Shown one piece after another: positions 56,207-64,000 of a DNA stretch of 64,000 bases (the stretch's first letter is position 1; each line of letters starts with the position of its first letter). The position numbers and the translations under genes were made by a program. The notes under the pieces were generated by a model. The model had not been told where the DNA came from, made no database searches, and saw only the letters and a program-made list of their open reading frames with translations. The DNA is from Saprospiraceae bacterium (lineage in GTDB: Bacteria; Bacteroidota; Bacteroidia; Chitinophagales; Saprospiraceae), in the NCBI GenBank assembly GCA_016717655.1, contig JADKFC010000002.1, forward strand, positions 310,001 to 374,000, given 5' to 3'.

Positions 56207-58864
56207 TTACCTGATGATAAAAAGGGGTTTTACTGAGGTAGTAGCATCGTTATGACTAGCTCTAAGCAGGTAAGCACCGGGTGCAACATGTGAAAGGTTG
56301 AGTTGGGTCACAGCTGTGTTCCAGCTTTCAATCAATTGACCTGTTGAGGAGTAAAGATCAAGGGCCTTAATGTTGTGCGCATTTAATAAAACCACCTGGT
56401 CGGAAGTAGGATTGGGTGCGGGCATCCAATTATTTTGGTCATGCTGATCAACTACAGAAGTCGTTATTTGTCCTTCTACCTCCAGCGATAACAGATAGGT
56501 AGGGATGGCTTTGTTTGACCTTAGTTTATTGTTGATTTCGCTGGTAATGTGGATCATGTTGCTCAAAATAGAGTTGGATTTGGAAATCAATTTTACATTA
56601 AATAAGATACTACCTTTGGGCAGATAGACTCCACCACTTTTGGCAATTTGATCATTTGCCAACCATGAATAAATATACTTGTCACCAAGATCCTTGATGG
56701 TTTCTGTACCATATAGACCAAGATCACAAATTGGAATAAAAAAATCCATGTCTTCGGATTTAACAAATTCTACCTGCAATGCAGATGCATAATGGTCACG
56801 GTCAGTCGTGATGGCAAATTTGGTAATCTGGTCGGCATAGACAATATCATCTTTTAAAATCAGATTCGCAGATTCATAAGAACTATTTCCGTTGCTGGAA
56901 TTGTCGTCATTGAGATCTCCCATCTTTATGCCTTTAAAGAAATAAGTTTGGAAGGGAGAACTCACATCTGCTTGCTCACTGAGTGGAAGTGAAAAATTAG
57001 TTTCCCCTACAGGCAGATAGAAAAATCTCCAAACTTTATCCAGGGTTGTTTGATCACCTGTAATTAATTTGAGTATGGTTACAAGGTCAAAAGAAGTGAC
57101 TTGACCATCAAGGTTGACATCAGCCGCCAGTTTCTGAAAATCGTTTAAGGGTTCAATTCCTAAAATATGGTCCAGCAGCATAGAAGCATCTTCAATATCA
57201 ACCCCATCAGCCGCATCACCCATTTTTGTAGGCGTAACCAGGCTTTGTGCAGGGTCAAAATCAAAACTTGTACAAAGATCTCCGGTTGTAATTACATTTG
57301 TTTGAAGTTGTACGCCCTCCACAGCTGATCCATTCATAGATTTTATACACACTGTGCGTTGGTTTACATTAATATCCGAGATTACGGTAATGTTTTGAGT
57401 AAAATGTCCATATTCCAGCGTTCCAAAATCAAAAATACTCCAGTCTCTTACCACAAAAGAGGTAGAGTCATTAATAACGGTATAGGTATCCGTATAACTC
57501 AAGAAGTAGTTATCACATGAGCCTGTTATTTCAGGGCGGGCATTACGAATGTTCACTTCCGGGTTTTGCTCTAGGTCTTGAGGCGAAATGAGCTGGATGT
57601 GAACAGTAATGTCTGCGGGCCATTCGACCGCATCCTGGTCGGTATGCCCACCTGCACAATCGGTAATGGGTGTGTTCCAGGCCAAGGTATCGCAAATAAA
57701 ACATTGGTTGGTTACAACATTGTTTAACCGGATGGTTTGAAGGTAACTTACAACCTTGCCACTTAACCAATTGAGGGCGCTCCATGTTCTCAATATTTTT
57801 ACTCCATCAGAAAGAACAATTCGTTGATCGGTATAGGTGGTTGCTATTTGTGAACATTCATTGTTGACCGTTATGGGTTCAACATTTGACAAAGCCAGAT
57901 CAAGTACCTTTTTTAAAACAGCAGGCGTGGGCTTCTCGTCCAAAACCGGCATATAATTGGCTTCTATGTCGCATGGCCATTCGATATTGTCTTCTGCCGA
58001 GTGACCACCTGTACAATCCGTTACCGGTTCGCAATTGGATTTTGTATCACAGAGATCTGGCCCGGTGCAGGGTGATAATGCTACGGTCAAAGTGCCCCAA
58101 CAAGAATTATTGGTAGCAGGATCTGTTACCACAGCCTGAAACACCTTTCCAACATCCGCTGCGTTCACTTCGGCTTTTGGTCGTGGTACATTATTTTCAA
58201 GCAAAACAAGTCGGTAATAAGATGGACATTTATAGGGGCCTCCTTCCAAAATATCATCAGCATCCAAGGTAATGGAGCCTGCGGGACCCACATTGACAAC
58301 AACACCATCGTTGCACGCTAAGGACGTGGTTGCAACAATCTTATTCTCCACATAAACGAAGATTATACCCTCGCTGTAGTTACCGGTACTATCAAAAGCG
58401 ACCACCGTAACTTTGGTTGGATTTGGAGAATCGCAGTCAACAAAAGAGGGTGATAAAACAAAATTGACAGGGCTGCAATAGTCATAGGATCCTGAATTCA
58501 CCATACCAGGTATTAGATTGACATGTCCGGTTGCTCCCAGATCTACTACAATGTTTTGGTGCAAAACGAGTACTGGTTTGGTTTTATCATAAACCGTTAC
58601 AATGGTATAACAGGTATCTGACTCAGCACCTTTGATGGCAACCAGCCCCATCTGATGGGTACCCACGCCAATGATCGGATCTATCACTACTAATTGGTCG
58701 TAGTTAAATGAGCCAAAATTGATCATGTCCGGGGTGATTGTCACCGAGCAAGAGAATGCGGGCGCATCCAATTCTAATTTAGAGCGGCATGATGCCTCCT
58801 GCGCGTATGCATCAATGGATAAGAGGCAAATCAGCCATGTAAAAAGGGGTAATAAATTCTTCAT
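56207..58864 (-). CDS. T9SS-exported protein with dockerin-like repeats
   Basis: About 885 residues from ATG 58864 (signal MKNLLPLFTWLICLLSIDAYAQ); an upstream in-frame ATG at 58915 is less likely. It is secreted and Cys-rich. An N-terminal region resembles Ig/HYR-like modules (SITLDADDILEGG). Two related modules share DC(T/A)GGHxxxDxxEWPxDI (DCTGGHSAEDNIEWPCDI and DCAGGHTDQDAVEWPADI). A dockerin type I-like pair follows (DAADGVDIEDASMLLDHILG and DVNLDGQVTSFDLVTILKLI), then a cohesin-like region (SALQVEFVKSEDMDFFIP), and last a T9SS type A domain (PAPNPTSDQVVLLNAHNIKAL). It is the last gene of a sigma operon. Function unknown; a scaffold or surface role is plausible. Confidence 0.85.
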   Translation of the reverse strand: MKNLLPLFTWLICLLSIDAYAQEASCRSKLELDAPAFSCSVTITPDMINFGSFNYDQLVVIDPIIGVGTHQMGLVAIKGAESDTCYTIVTVYDKTKPVLVLHQNIVVDLGATGHVNLIPGMVNSGSYDYCSPVNFVLSPSFVDCDSPNPTKVTVVAFDSTGNYSEGIIFVYVENKIVATTSLACNDGVVVNVGPAGSITLDADDILEGGPYKCPSYYRLVLLENNVPRPKAEVNAADVGKVFQAVVTDPATNNSCWGTLTVALSPCTGPDLCDTKSNCEPVTDCTGGHSAEDNIEWPCDIEANYMPVLDEKPTPAVLKKVLDLALSNVEPITVNNECSQIATTYTDQRIVLSDGVKILRTWSALNWLSGKVVSYLQTIRLNNVVTNQCFICDTLAWNTPITDCAGGHTDQDAVEWPADITVHIQLISPQDLEQNPEVNIRNARPEITGSCDNYFLSYTDTYTVINDSTSFVVRDWSIFDFGTLEYGHFTQNITVISDINVNQRTVCIKSMNGSAVEGVQLQTNVITTGDLCTSFDFDPAQSLVTPTKMGDAADGVDIEDASMLLDHILGIEPLNDFQKLAADVNLDGQVTSFDLVTILKLITGDQTTLDKVWRFFYLPVGETNFSLPLSEQADVSSPFQTYFFKGIKMGDLNDDNSSNGNSSYESANLILKDDIVYADQITKFAITTDRDHYASALQVEFVKSEDMDFFIPICDLGLYGTETIKDLGDKYIYSWLANDQIAKSGGVYLPKGSILFNVKLISKSNSILSNMIHITSEINNKLRSNKAIPTYLLSLEVEGQITTSVVDQHDQNNWMPAPNPTSDQVVLLNAHNIKALDLYSSTGQLIESWNTAVTQLNLSHVAPGAYLLRASHNDATTSVKPLFIIR

Positions 58865-58923
58865 TTTAGAAAGTTTGTTGTTAAAAAAATTGTTTGACAC
58901 AATTACTTTTCTCACTTATTATT

Positions 58924-60207
58924 TTAAAAATATTTCTGCAATCCAAGTTGGCCGCTGTAGAAAAAGCCCTTCCGACTTAGCATCATTCCTGCCTTGCTCA
59001 GTTGATCCGTCTGAAAACCGGTGTGGAGTCCCAAACTCAGGTATAGTTTGCCTGTCAGTTGTTGATTCCAATCTGCACCGAAGCCCAGCTGAGGGAGACT
59101 AAGTTTGTACAACCACTGTTGCGTTTCACCGGCTGTTAAACTTTCTGATCCCAATGGTGCCTTGCCTGAAAATTGCGATGAAAGCATCCATTGTGCAGAG
59201 GCATAAAAATTAACTTTGACCTTGTCGCTTTGTAAAAAAGTATAACCCAGACCAGGTCCTATTAAGATTTGATGGTGTACATTATAGAGTTCTGCTTTCA
59301 CCCGATGATATGAGGTGGTACCCTTTATACCTTCTGAAGAAGTGATATTGCCACTGGCATCAATCACAATCTGGGTAGTACCGGTAGTTTCATTTCTATC
59401 TTTTGTGGTCAAGGTGAAGTTAGATACATTTCCCAATTGGAGGTAACTAAGTTGGGCACCTACAAACCACTTGCGATTGAGATATTTTGCAGCATTTAAT
59501 TGAAGGCCAAGTTGGTAATTGACGTTGTTAACAAATACTAAATCTGAAGAAAGATAATTCCCCTTAAGATCAGACCCACCTCCAATAAACGCCAACTTAA
59601 CAAAACCGGCAGCTTGTGCCACACTGCTTTTTTTATAGTATTTTTTTATAGGAATTATAATTTGTTGTGCTTGCTCTGTCACACCCATTTTTCTGGGTTC
59701 AATACTATTCACAACTACTGCTTCTCTTAATGAATACAGTTGAGGCGTTTCTTCAATTTGCTGTATAAAATGTTGACTTGGGTCTTCTATATTGGTTGTA
59801 GTGCTTTTGGAGAAATTTTTTACGTTTTGAGAAATGGATTTTTTTTGCTCATGGTTTCGGCTATCTGATGACACCAAGTGCGATGGACCAGAAAATTGGG
59901 CATTTAGGTTTTTATAGTTTTGTGCCAAAGACCTGCATTCCAATAAAAGCACTTTGTTATCAGACAGTTCTTTCGCCAATGACTTGTTGGTTGCTTTTAA
60001 ATTAACGTTTTGCATCCACAACCAGGCAGGCAGGCACAGCGACAAAAGCCCCATAATCAACAAAAAAGGGAGCCACCTGTTTTGCTTGCTTTTTGCAGGT
60101 ACATGGACTTTTAGTTGGTCCCACAACTTGTTGGTATCTATGTTGGCATTTTCATCTGCTGTCTGCTTCTGAAAAGCCTTTTCCCAATCACGATATTCCT
60201 GATACAT
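58924..60207 (-). CDS. Membrane-anchored anti-sigma-like protein fused to an outer-membrane-barrel-like domain
   Basis: 427 residues. The first ~40 are polar and cytoplasmic (MYQEYRDWEKAFQKQTADEN). A membrane helix follows at ~44-65 (WLPFLLIMGLLSLCLPAWLW). A long Ser/Thr/Gln-rich linker with coiled-coil character runs to ~200. The last ~220 residues look like an OmpA/PorT-type barrel (VKLAFIGGGSDLKGNYLSSD, YQLGLQLNAAKYLNRKWFVGAQLSYLQLG, LYLSLGLHTGFQTDQL), ending RKGFFYSGQLGLQKYF. The gene overlaps the end of the ECF sigma gene by 20 bases. A transenvelope regulator of that sigma factor is inferred from topology and position. I know similar sigma-linked hybrids in Bacteroidota but no proven mechanism. 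Confidence 0.75.
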   Translation of the reverse strand: MYQEYRDWEKAFQKQTADENANIDTNKLWDQLKVHVPAKSKQNRWLPFLLIMGLLSLCLPAWLWMQNVNLKATNKSLAKELSDNKVLLLECRSLAQNYKNLNAQFSGPSHLVSSDSRNHEQKKSISQNVKNFSKSTTTNIEDPSQHFIQQIEETPQLYSLREAVVVNSIEPRKMGVTEQAQQIIIPIKKYYKKSSVAQAAGFVKLAFIGGGSDLKGNYLSSDLVFVNNVNYQLGLQLNAAKYLNRKWFVGAQLSYLQLGNVSNFTLTTKDRNETTGTTQIVIDASGNITSSEGIKGTTSYHRVKAELYNVHHQILIGPGLGYTFLQSDKVKVNFYASAQWMLSSQFSGKAPLGSESLTAGETQQWLYKLSLPQLGFGADWNQQLTGKLYLSLGLHTGFQTDQLSKAGMMLSRKGFFYSGQLGLQKYF

Positions 60208-60736
60208 ATCCTGTGTTGTTAGATTTTAATAAATAGGATTTCAATAATGCCCTTGCTCTGGTAAGATAGACCCTACTGGAAGATTCAGAAATATTCAATA
60301 ATTCTGCAATTTCAGCATGGCTATAACCTTCGGCGATATAGAGATTAAAAACAAGGTTGTAGGCTTCGGGAAGTTCATTCAATGCTTTTATCATACTATC
60401 TCCATAGGCAGAAAATTCGATGTGGTCATCGTACTCACTTTCCTCTTTGATCTCGTCCTGGTGGAGCCAAATGACCTTATTTCTCAACATTTTGAGACAT
60501 TGATTCACTGTAATTTTTTGTAACCAGGGATATAATTGATCTTTGTGTTCGTATCTATGGATGGATTGAAAGACCTGGATCAAACTTTCCTGAACAGCAT
60601 CTTCGGCGCTGGCATTTTCTTTTAAGTAACGCAACGCCAGTGCCATCAATCTGGGGGCAAAACGGTTAAGGAGGGCCTTATAGGCTCTTTCTTTACCCTC
60701 TTTGCAACCCTGTATTATTTCCTGATCAGTAAGCAT
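60188..60736 (-). CDS. ECF-type RNA polymerase sigma factor
   Basis: 182 residues with both sigma regions. Region 2 is IIQGCKEGKERAYKALLNRFAPRLMALALRYLKENASAEDAVQESLIQVFQSIHRYE..LYPWLQKITVNQCLKMLR. Region 4 is ALNELPEAYNLVFNLYIAEGYSHAEIAELLNISESSSRVYLTRARALLKSYLL. The start MLTDQEIIQGCKEGKE is normal for the family. It begins 10 bases after the stop of the lipoprotein gene and overlaps the start of the barrel-anchored regulator gene by 20 bases, so the block is one transcript. It probably activates its own operon. Confidence 0.93.
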   Translation of the reverse strand: MLTDQEIIQGCKEGKERAYKALLNRFAPRLMALALRYLKENASAEDAVQESLIQVFQSIHRYEHKDQLYPWLQKITVNQCLKMLRNKVIWLHQDEIKEESEYDDHIEFSAYGDSMIKALNELPEAYNLVFNLYIAEGYSHAEIAELLNISESSSRVYLTRARALLKSYLLKSNNTGYVSGIS

Positions 60737-60746
60737 TCAAAATATC

Positions 60747-62468
60747 TTAAAAACTTCTCTTAATTTGAAAACTGCCTTCTACCTCAACATAACCGGCTTC
60801 AAGCGTATTGAGAATTTTACTCCACATCCTTGCTTTAAATTGTGCCCTGATCCATCCATCCTGTACATCAGCAAGGTGGGTTATGTCAAATATTTCGAAA
60901 CCACAATTAATAGAATTTGCGCAATTGACAGAAATGCCTTTACCTGCAAAATTGCTATCATTCCAAATTAAATTGATACTCCCGTTGGGCTGGATACCTT
61001 GCTGAGCAGCTGGAAAAATAAGGGTTAGTTCATTGTTTCCACCATTAATATTTTTCGCCTGCAACTGGACACGGTCCTGCACTTTTATTTGGTTGAATTG
61101 GGTGTAGATGACGCTGCCTTCCCCATTGTGAACCTCAAAATAGGGTTCTGCCATTTGCGTACAGGCAAATACATTGTACATCTGATTATCAACTCCTGGT
61201 ATCCATTCTATCTGCGAACCAGATTCTCCTGTTTCTGCATCGTAAGCTCTTACACTGATTTTATCCGATTGGCAATGGGGTAACACAAAATCGATGCTAC
61301 CTCCTTCCAGGTAGATGGTTTTGTAGAAGTCATTTCCTTGTACTTGCAAAAAGCCATTATCGAGTTTTTGTCCCAAGCAGTTTAACAACTGACCGGTAAA
61401 TCTTGTGTTTTGGGTGTTTTGAGTGGGACTGTCAGTTGATAAAAGGATGTCTACACCGGAAGGTCCTATTGTTTTTGCTTCAGCAAAACAGGGGAGATTG
61501 TAGGTATAACTTACCTCTTCACCTGTCGGAATGAGGGCTTCCCATTTTCCGGAATTGGCGGTAAAAAGGGTCTGTGCTGAGCCTGAATAACTGATGGTTA
61601 CTTTTTGATTAGGAGCCGGGTTGCCCCCAAGGTATAAGCTACCCTTCAGCTGAACATAAGTTACTGGCTTAGCGATGCAGTAATAACCGGGTTTTGAGAG
61701 AACTGCTGTATTTAATGCTCCGGTTTCATTGTCGACAGCTTCCCAGTTGCCTATTTTTTCATTGTAATGAAAAAGTGTGTTATCCTGATTTAAGAGCGAA
61801 GAATTTAAGTAGGCTGATGTAAATTCGAGGTATTCCGCATTTGGTGTTTTGCAATTAATGCTAAACGCAGTTGCCATTTTCAACAAAGCCCTTTTACCGG
61901 TTTTATCAATTCCTGTGACCCCACCTGGCAATGCTGCTCTATGAATTTCACGGTCGAGATCATAGGAAAAATATTCGACTATTACATCACCTGAATAGGA
62001 TTGTACTGATTTGCGGTATTGGTTAGGTGCAATATTGATTTGGGTTTCATTGGTCAAGGGCAGTTCGAGTGGAATATGGCTTTTCTGGACAAGGGTAGCT
62101 TTGTTTCGGATAATTACCTGTTGAAAATAAGCTACGTCATTTTCAATGGGTCGTTGGGTAAAATGGTATTGTTGGCCCTCCTTATCGGTAAGTCTCAGAA
62201 TTTCACCCCGCTTATTGAGCTGTGTGCCCTTAAACTGGAAATAATCACCCTTGTCAACCAGTCTAATGGTATCATTAAAGGCCGCTGTAAGTCCATCCAA
62301 TGGAAGACCATTTTCATCGGTTATTCCAGTTACCATTCGGGCCGATTCAACGATAATCCTTGGCTCGTCGGGTACCTCCCAGGTCTCTTCCTCAATTTTG
62401 TCTTTGCCGCATGACAGGAGGGAGGTCATTGCCAGAATTAAAAACGAATAGATACCGATCTTCTGCAT
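60747..62468 (-). CDS. Unknown large lipoprotein at the head of the sigma operon
   Basis: 573 residues with a lipoprotein signal (LILAMTSLLSC, Cys ~20). No enzyme motif is recognised. The body is all-beta with carboxypeptidase-regulatory-like segments (TGITDENGLPLDGLTAAFND, LKGSLYLGGNPAPNQKVTISYSGSA, TRFTGQLLNCLGQKLDNGFLQVQG). Cysteines recur in short clusters, e.g. NCANSINCGFEI near the C-terminus. It should sit on the outer membrane, facing the periplasm or the outside. The sigma gene starts 10 bases later, so the two are in one operon. A role as sensor or cargo with the sigma / barrel / T9SS genes is inference only. Confidence 0.7.
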   Translation of the reverse strand: MQKIGIYSFLILAMTSLLSCGKDKIEEETWEVPDEPRIIVESARMVTGITDENGLPLDGLTAAFNDTIRLVDKGDYFQFKGTQLNKRGEILRLTDKEGQQYHFTQRPIENDVAYFQQVIIRNKATLVQKSHIPLELPLTNETQINIAPNQYRKSVQSYSGDVIVEYFSYDLDREIHRAALPGGVTGIDKTGKRALLKMATAFSINCKTPNAEYLEFTSAYLNSSLLNQDNTLFHYNEKIGNWEAVDNETGALNTAVLSKPGYYCIAKPVTYVQLKGSLYLGGNPAPNQKVTISYSGSAQTLFTANSGKWEALIPTGEEVSYTYNLPCFAEAKTIGPSGVDILLSTDSPTQNTQNTRFTGQLLNCLGQKLDNGFLQVQGNDFYKTIYLEGGSIDFVLPHCQSDKISVRAYDAETGESGSQIEWIPGVDNQMYNVFACTQMAEPYFEVHNGEGSVIYTQFNQIKVQDRVQLQAKNINGGNNELTLIFPAAQQGIQPNGSINLIWNDSNFAGKGISVNCANSINCGFEIFDITHLADVQDGWIRAQFKARMWSKILNTLEAGYVEVEGSFQIKRSF

Positions 62469-62575
62469 TTTAAACTTGTGTTATATATAGAAAATCCAAA
62501 ATAGGCACAAAACGCTACAAGTTCAAGTAAATTAATTTTGCAGGCCTAGTTAATTAGGCATCTTCCACACGGGCA

Positions 62576-62606
62576 TAAAAAAAGCCGGACGGATCCGGCT
62601 CTTTTA
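62576..62606 (-). terminator. Terminator after the aconitase gene
   Basis: On the minus strand AGCCGGA, loop TCCG, TCCGGCT, then seven T's. A seven-pair stem, about 20 bases beyond the stop at 62625. Confidence 0.85.
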
Positions 62607-62624
62607 TCACAATGGCAAAGTTAT

Positions 62625-64000
62625 TTATTTGCTCAACTTTTCTCTGATTTCGTTGAGGGCACTTCCGGATTTTACCCAACCAATCTGTGCGTTGTTGTAA
62701 GTATGATTAACTACAATGGTATCGCTGCTTCCATCGGCATGATCCAATTTGATTTGCAGGGGCTTACCCGGCGCCATAGTTTCAAAGCCAACTATGGATA
62801 CCTGATCATCCTGGCGGATGAGGTCATAATCAGCAGCATTGGCAAAGGTCAAAGCCAACATTCCTTGTTTTTTGAGGTTGGTTTCGTGGATTCTGGCAAA
62901 TGATTTTACCACTACAGCCTTTACACCCAGGAACCTTGGCTCCATGGCAGCGTGCTCTCTGGAAGAACCTTCTCCATAGTTTTCTTCACCAAAAACGATG
63001 GTTCCGATGCCATTTTTCTGATAAGTCCTGGCTGAATCTGGTACTGCGTGGAATTCACCGGTAACGGCATTCCACACCTTATTGGCTTCATCATTAAATG
63101 CATTGATAGCTCCGATCAACAAATTGTTGCTGATGTTTTCCAGGTGTCCCCTGTAAGTCAGCCATGGACCAGCCATTGATATGTGGTCGGTGGTACATTT
63201 ACCCTTGGCCTTGATCAACAATCTCATATTCTGGACCTCACTGGCTGAAATAGGCACAAAAGGAGCCAATAACTGCAGACGATCTGAATTGGGATCTACT
63301 TTTACAGATACTGTTGAACCATCTTCAATTGGAGCCTGGTATCCTGCATCTTCTACTGCAAAACCTCTAGGTGGTAATTCTTCCCCAGTAGGTGGGTCCA
63401 ATTTTACAGCAATGCCATCCTCGTTAATGAGGGTATCGGTCATCGGGTTAAAATCAAGTCTCCCCGCAAGGGCGATAGCGGTAACTGTTTCAGGAGACGC
63501 TACAAAGGCATGGGTATTGGGATTGCCATCCGCTCGTTTGGAGAAGTTTCTGTTGAAAGAGTGGATGATCGAGTTTTTTTCTTTTTTATCGGCGCCCAAA
63601 CGATCCCACTGTCCAATACAGGGTCCGCAAGCATTGGCAAATACCTTGGCTCCGATCTTGTCAAAAATTTCGATGAAGCCATCTCGCTCAATGGTAAATC
63701 TTACCAATTCTGAACCCGGGGTAATGGTAAATTCTGATTTGGTTTTCAGGTTTTTGGCCACTGCCTGAGCTGCCAGCGAGGCTGCTCTTGAAATATCTTC
63801 ATATGATGAGTTGGTACATGAACCAATCAAGCCAACCTGGATCTCAACCGGCCAGTCTTTACCTTTTTCCTGCAACACTTCTTTCATTTTTGAAATAGGG
63901 GTTGCCAGATCTGGTGTAAAAGGACCATTGATGTGGGGTTCCAGTTCGGTCAGGTTGATTTCAATTACCTGGTCAAAATATTTTTCCGGGTGCGCATAAC
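62625..64000 (-). CDS. acn: Aconitate hydratase, C-terminal part
   Basis: Aconitase of the TCA cycle, interconverting citrate and isocitrate with a [4Fe-4S] cluster. The frame is open to the right edge of the window (HPEKYFDQVIEINLTELEPH continues upstream of the first Met), so the N-terminal part, with the early substrate-binding residues, is missing. The cluster ligands are visible: GLIGSCTNSSYED and ACGPCIGQWDR. RNFSKRADGNPNTHAFVASPE and the swivel-domain segment GEENYGEGSSREHAAMEPRFLG are intact, with ARIHETNLKKQG near the end. These match the mitochondrial-type aconitases of about 755 residues found in Bacteroidota. Confidence 0.97.
   Translation of the reverse strand, partial: YAHPEKYFDQVIEINLTELEPHINGPFTPDLATPISKMKEVLQEKGKDWPVEIQVGLIGSCTNSSYEDISRAASLAAQAVAKNLKTKSEFTITPGSELVRFTIERDGFIEIFDKIGAKVFANACGPCIGQWDRLGADKKEKNSIIHSFNRNFSKRADGNPNTHAFVASPETVTAIALAGRLDFNPMTDTLINEDGIAVKLDPPTGEELPPRGFAVEDAGYQAPIEDGSTVSVKVDPNSDRLQLLAPFVPISASEVQNMRLLIKAKGKCTTDHISMAGPWLTYRGHLENISNNLLIGAINAFNDEANKVWNAVTGEFHAVPDSARTYQKNGIGTIVFGEENYGEGSSREHAAMEPRFLGVKAVVVKSFARIHETNLKKQGMLALTFANAADYDLIRQDDQVSIVGFETMAPGKPLQIKLDHADGSSDTIVVNHTYNNAQIGWVKSGSALNEIREKLSK

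Noticed and set aside
1..64000. Search for tRNA, rRNA, riboswitch, insertion sequence or prophage genes.
   Set aside because: No cloverleaf-like T-arm (GTTCRANNC with matching acceptor), no rRNA blocks and no transposase or phage protein pattern were seen by eye; a covariance-model search would be decisive.

Overview
The window is a piece of a Bacteroidota chromosome, most likely from the Saprospiria/Chitinophagia side of the phylum. The evidence is a type III glutamine synthetase, several secreted proteins with type IX secretion (T9SS) C-terminal sorting domains of both the type A and the gliding-motility (type B) kind, a K+-type membrane pyrophosphatase, DUF4199 and DUF6794 proteins, ECF sigma/anti-sigma pairs, a TonB-dependent receptor, and many copies of the Bacteroidota -7 promoter element TAnnTTTG with no obvious Shine-Dalgarno sequences. 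Family placement is inference. No rRNA, tRNA, CRISPR array, transposase or phage gene was recognised.

Layout. 0-7 kb: end of gpmI, a DUF4197 lipoprotein, a Uma2 nuclease, about 0.8 kb of repeats, a class A penicillin-binding protein and a TraB/GumN lipoprotein. 7-13.4 kb: hppA, a fasciclin protein, two unknown ORFs and aspS. 13.4-16 kb: a repeat-rich stretch around a secreted esterase. 16-20 kb: topA-rlmI operon. 20-26.9 kb: DUF6794, a small membrane protein, an M43 metalloprotease, a PorT-like barrel, a mannosyltransferase-like protein and a secreted amidohydrolase. 27-29.3 kb: sigma / anti-sigma-like / adhesin-like operon. 29.4-33.3 kb: DUF4199, glutamine synthetase III and a HTH-Fic protein. 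33.5-41 kb: three T9SS cargo genes in a row (two paralogous ~900-residue proteins and an Omp28-like protein without its cysteines). 41-45 kb: PadR-PspC, an RsmB-type rRNA methyltransferase, a four-helix-bundle protein and queA. 45-49 kb: one giant cytochrome/PA14/propeller/DUF1080 lipoprotein. 49-56 kb: a T9SS type B protein, a TonB-dependent receptor and its partner, a DUF1905 protein and a GNAT acetyltransferase. 56-62.5 kb: a lipoprotein / ECF sigma / membrane-anchored barrel / T9SS dockerin-like protein operon. 62.6-64 kb: aconitase, running off the right edge.

The most important caution is that eleven otherwise normal genes, several of them essential, are each broken by a one-base frameshift (one gene by two). 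Ten of the twelve indels are explained by one base missing from a short homopolymer. This looks like uncorrected sequencing or assembly error, not biology, and these genes are annotated here as single genes with an apparent frameshift.

The best candidates for undescribed biology are the three-gene T9SS cargo locus at 33.5-40.9 kb, the sigma operon whose regulator joins an inner-membrane anti-sigma-like part to an outer-membrane-barrel-like part (58.9-60.2 kb), and the families of hairpin-forming and tandem intergenic repeats.
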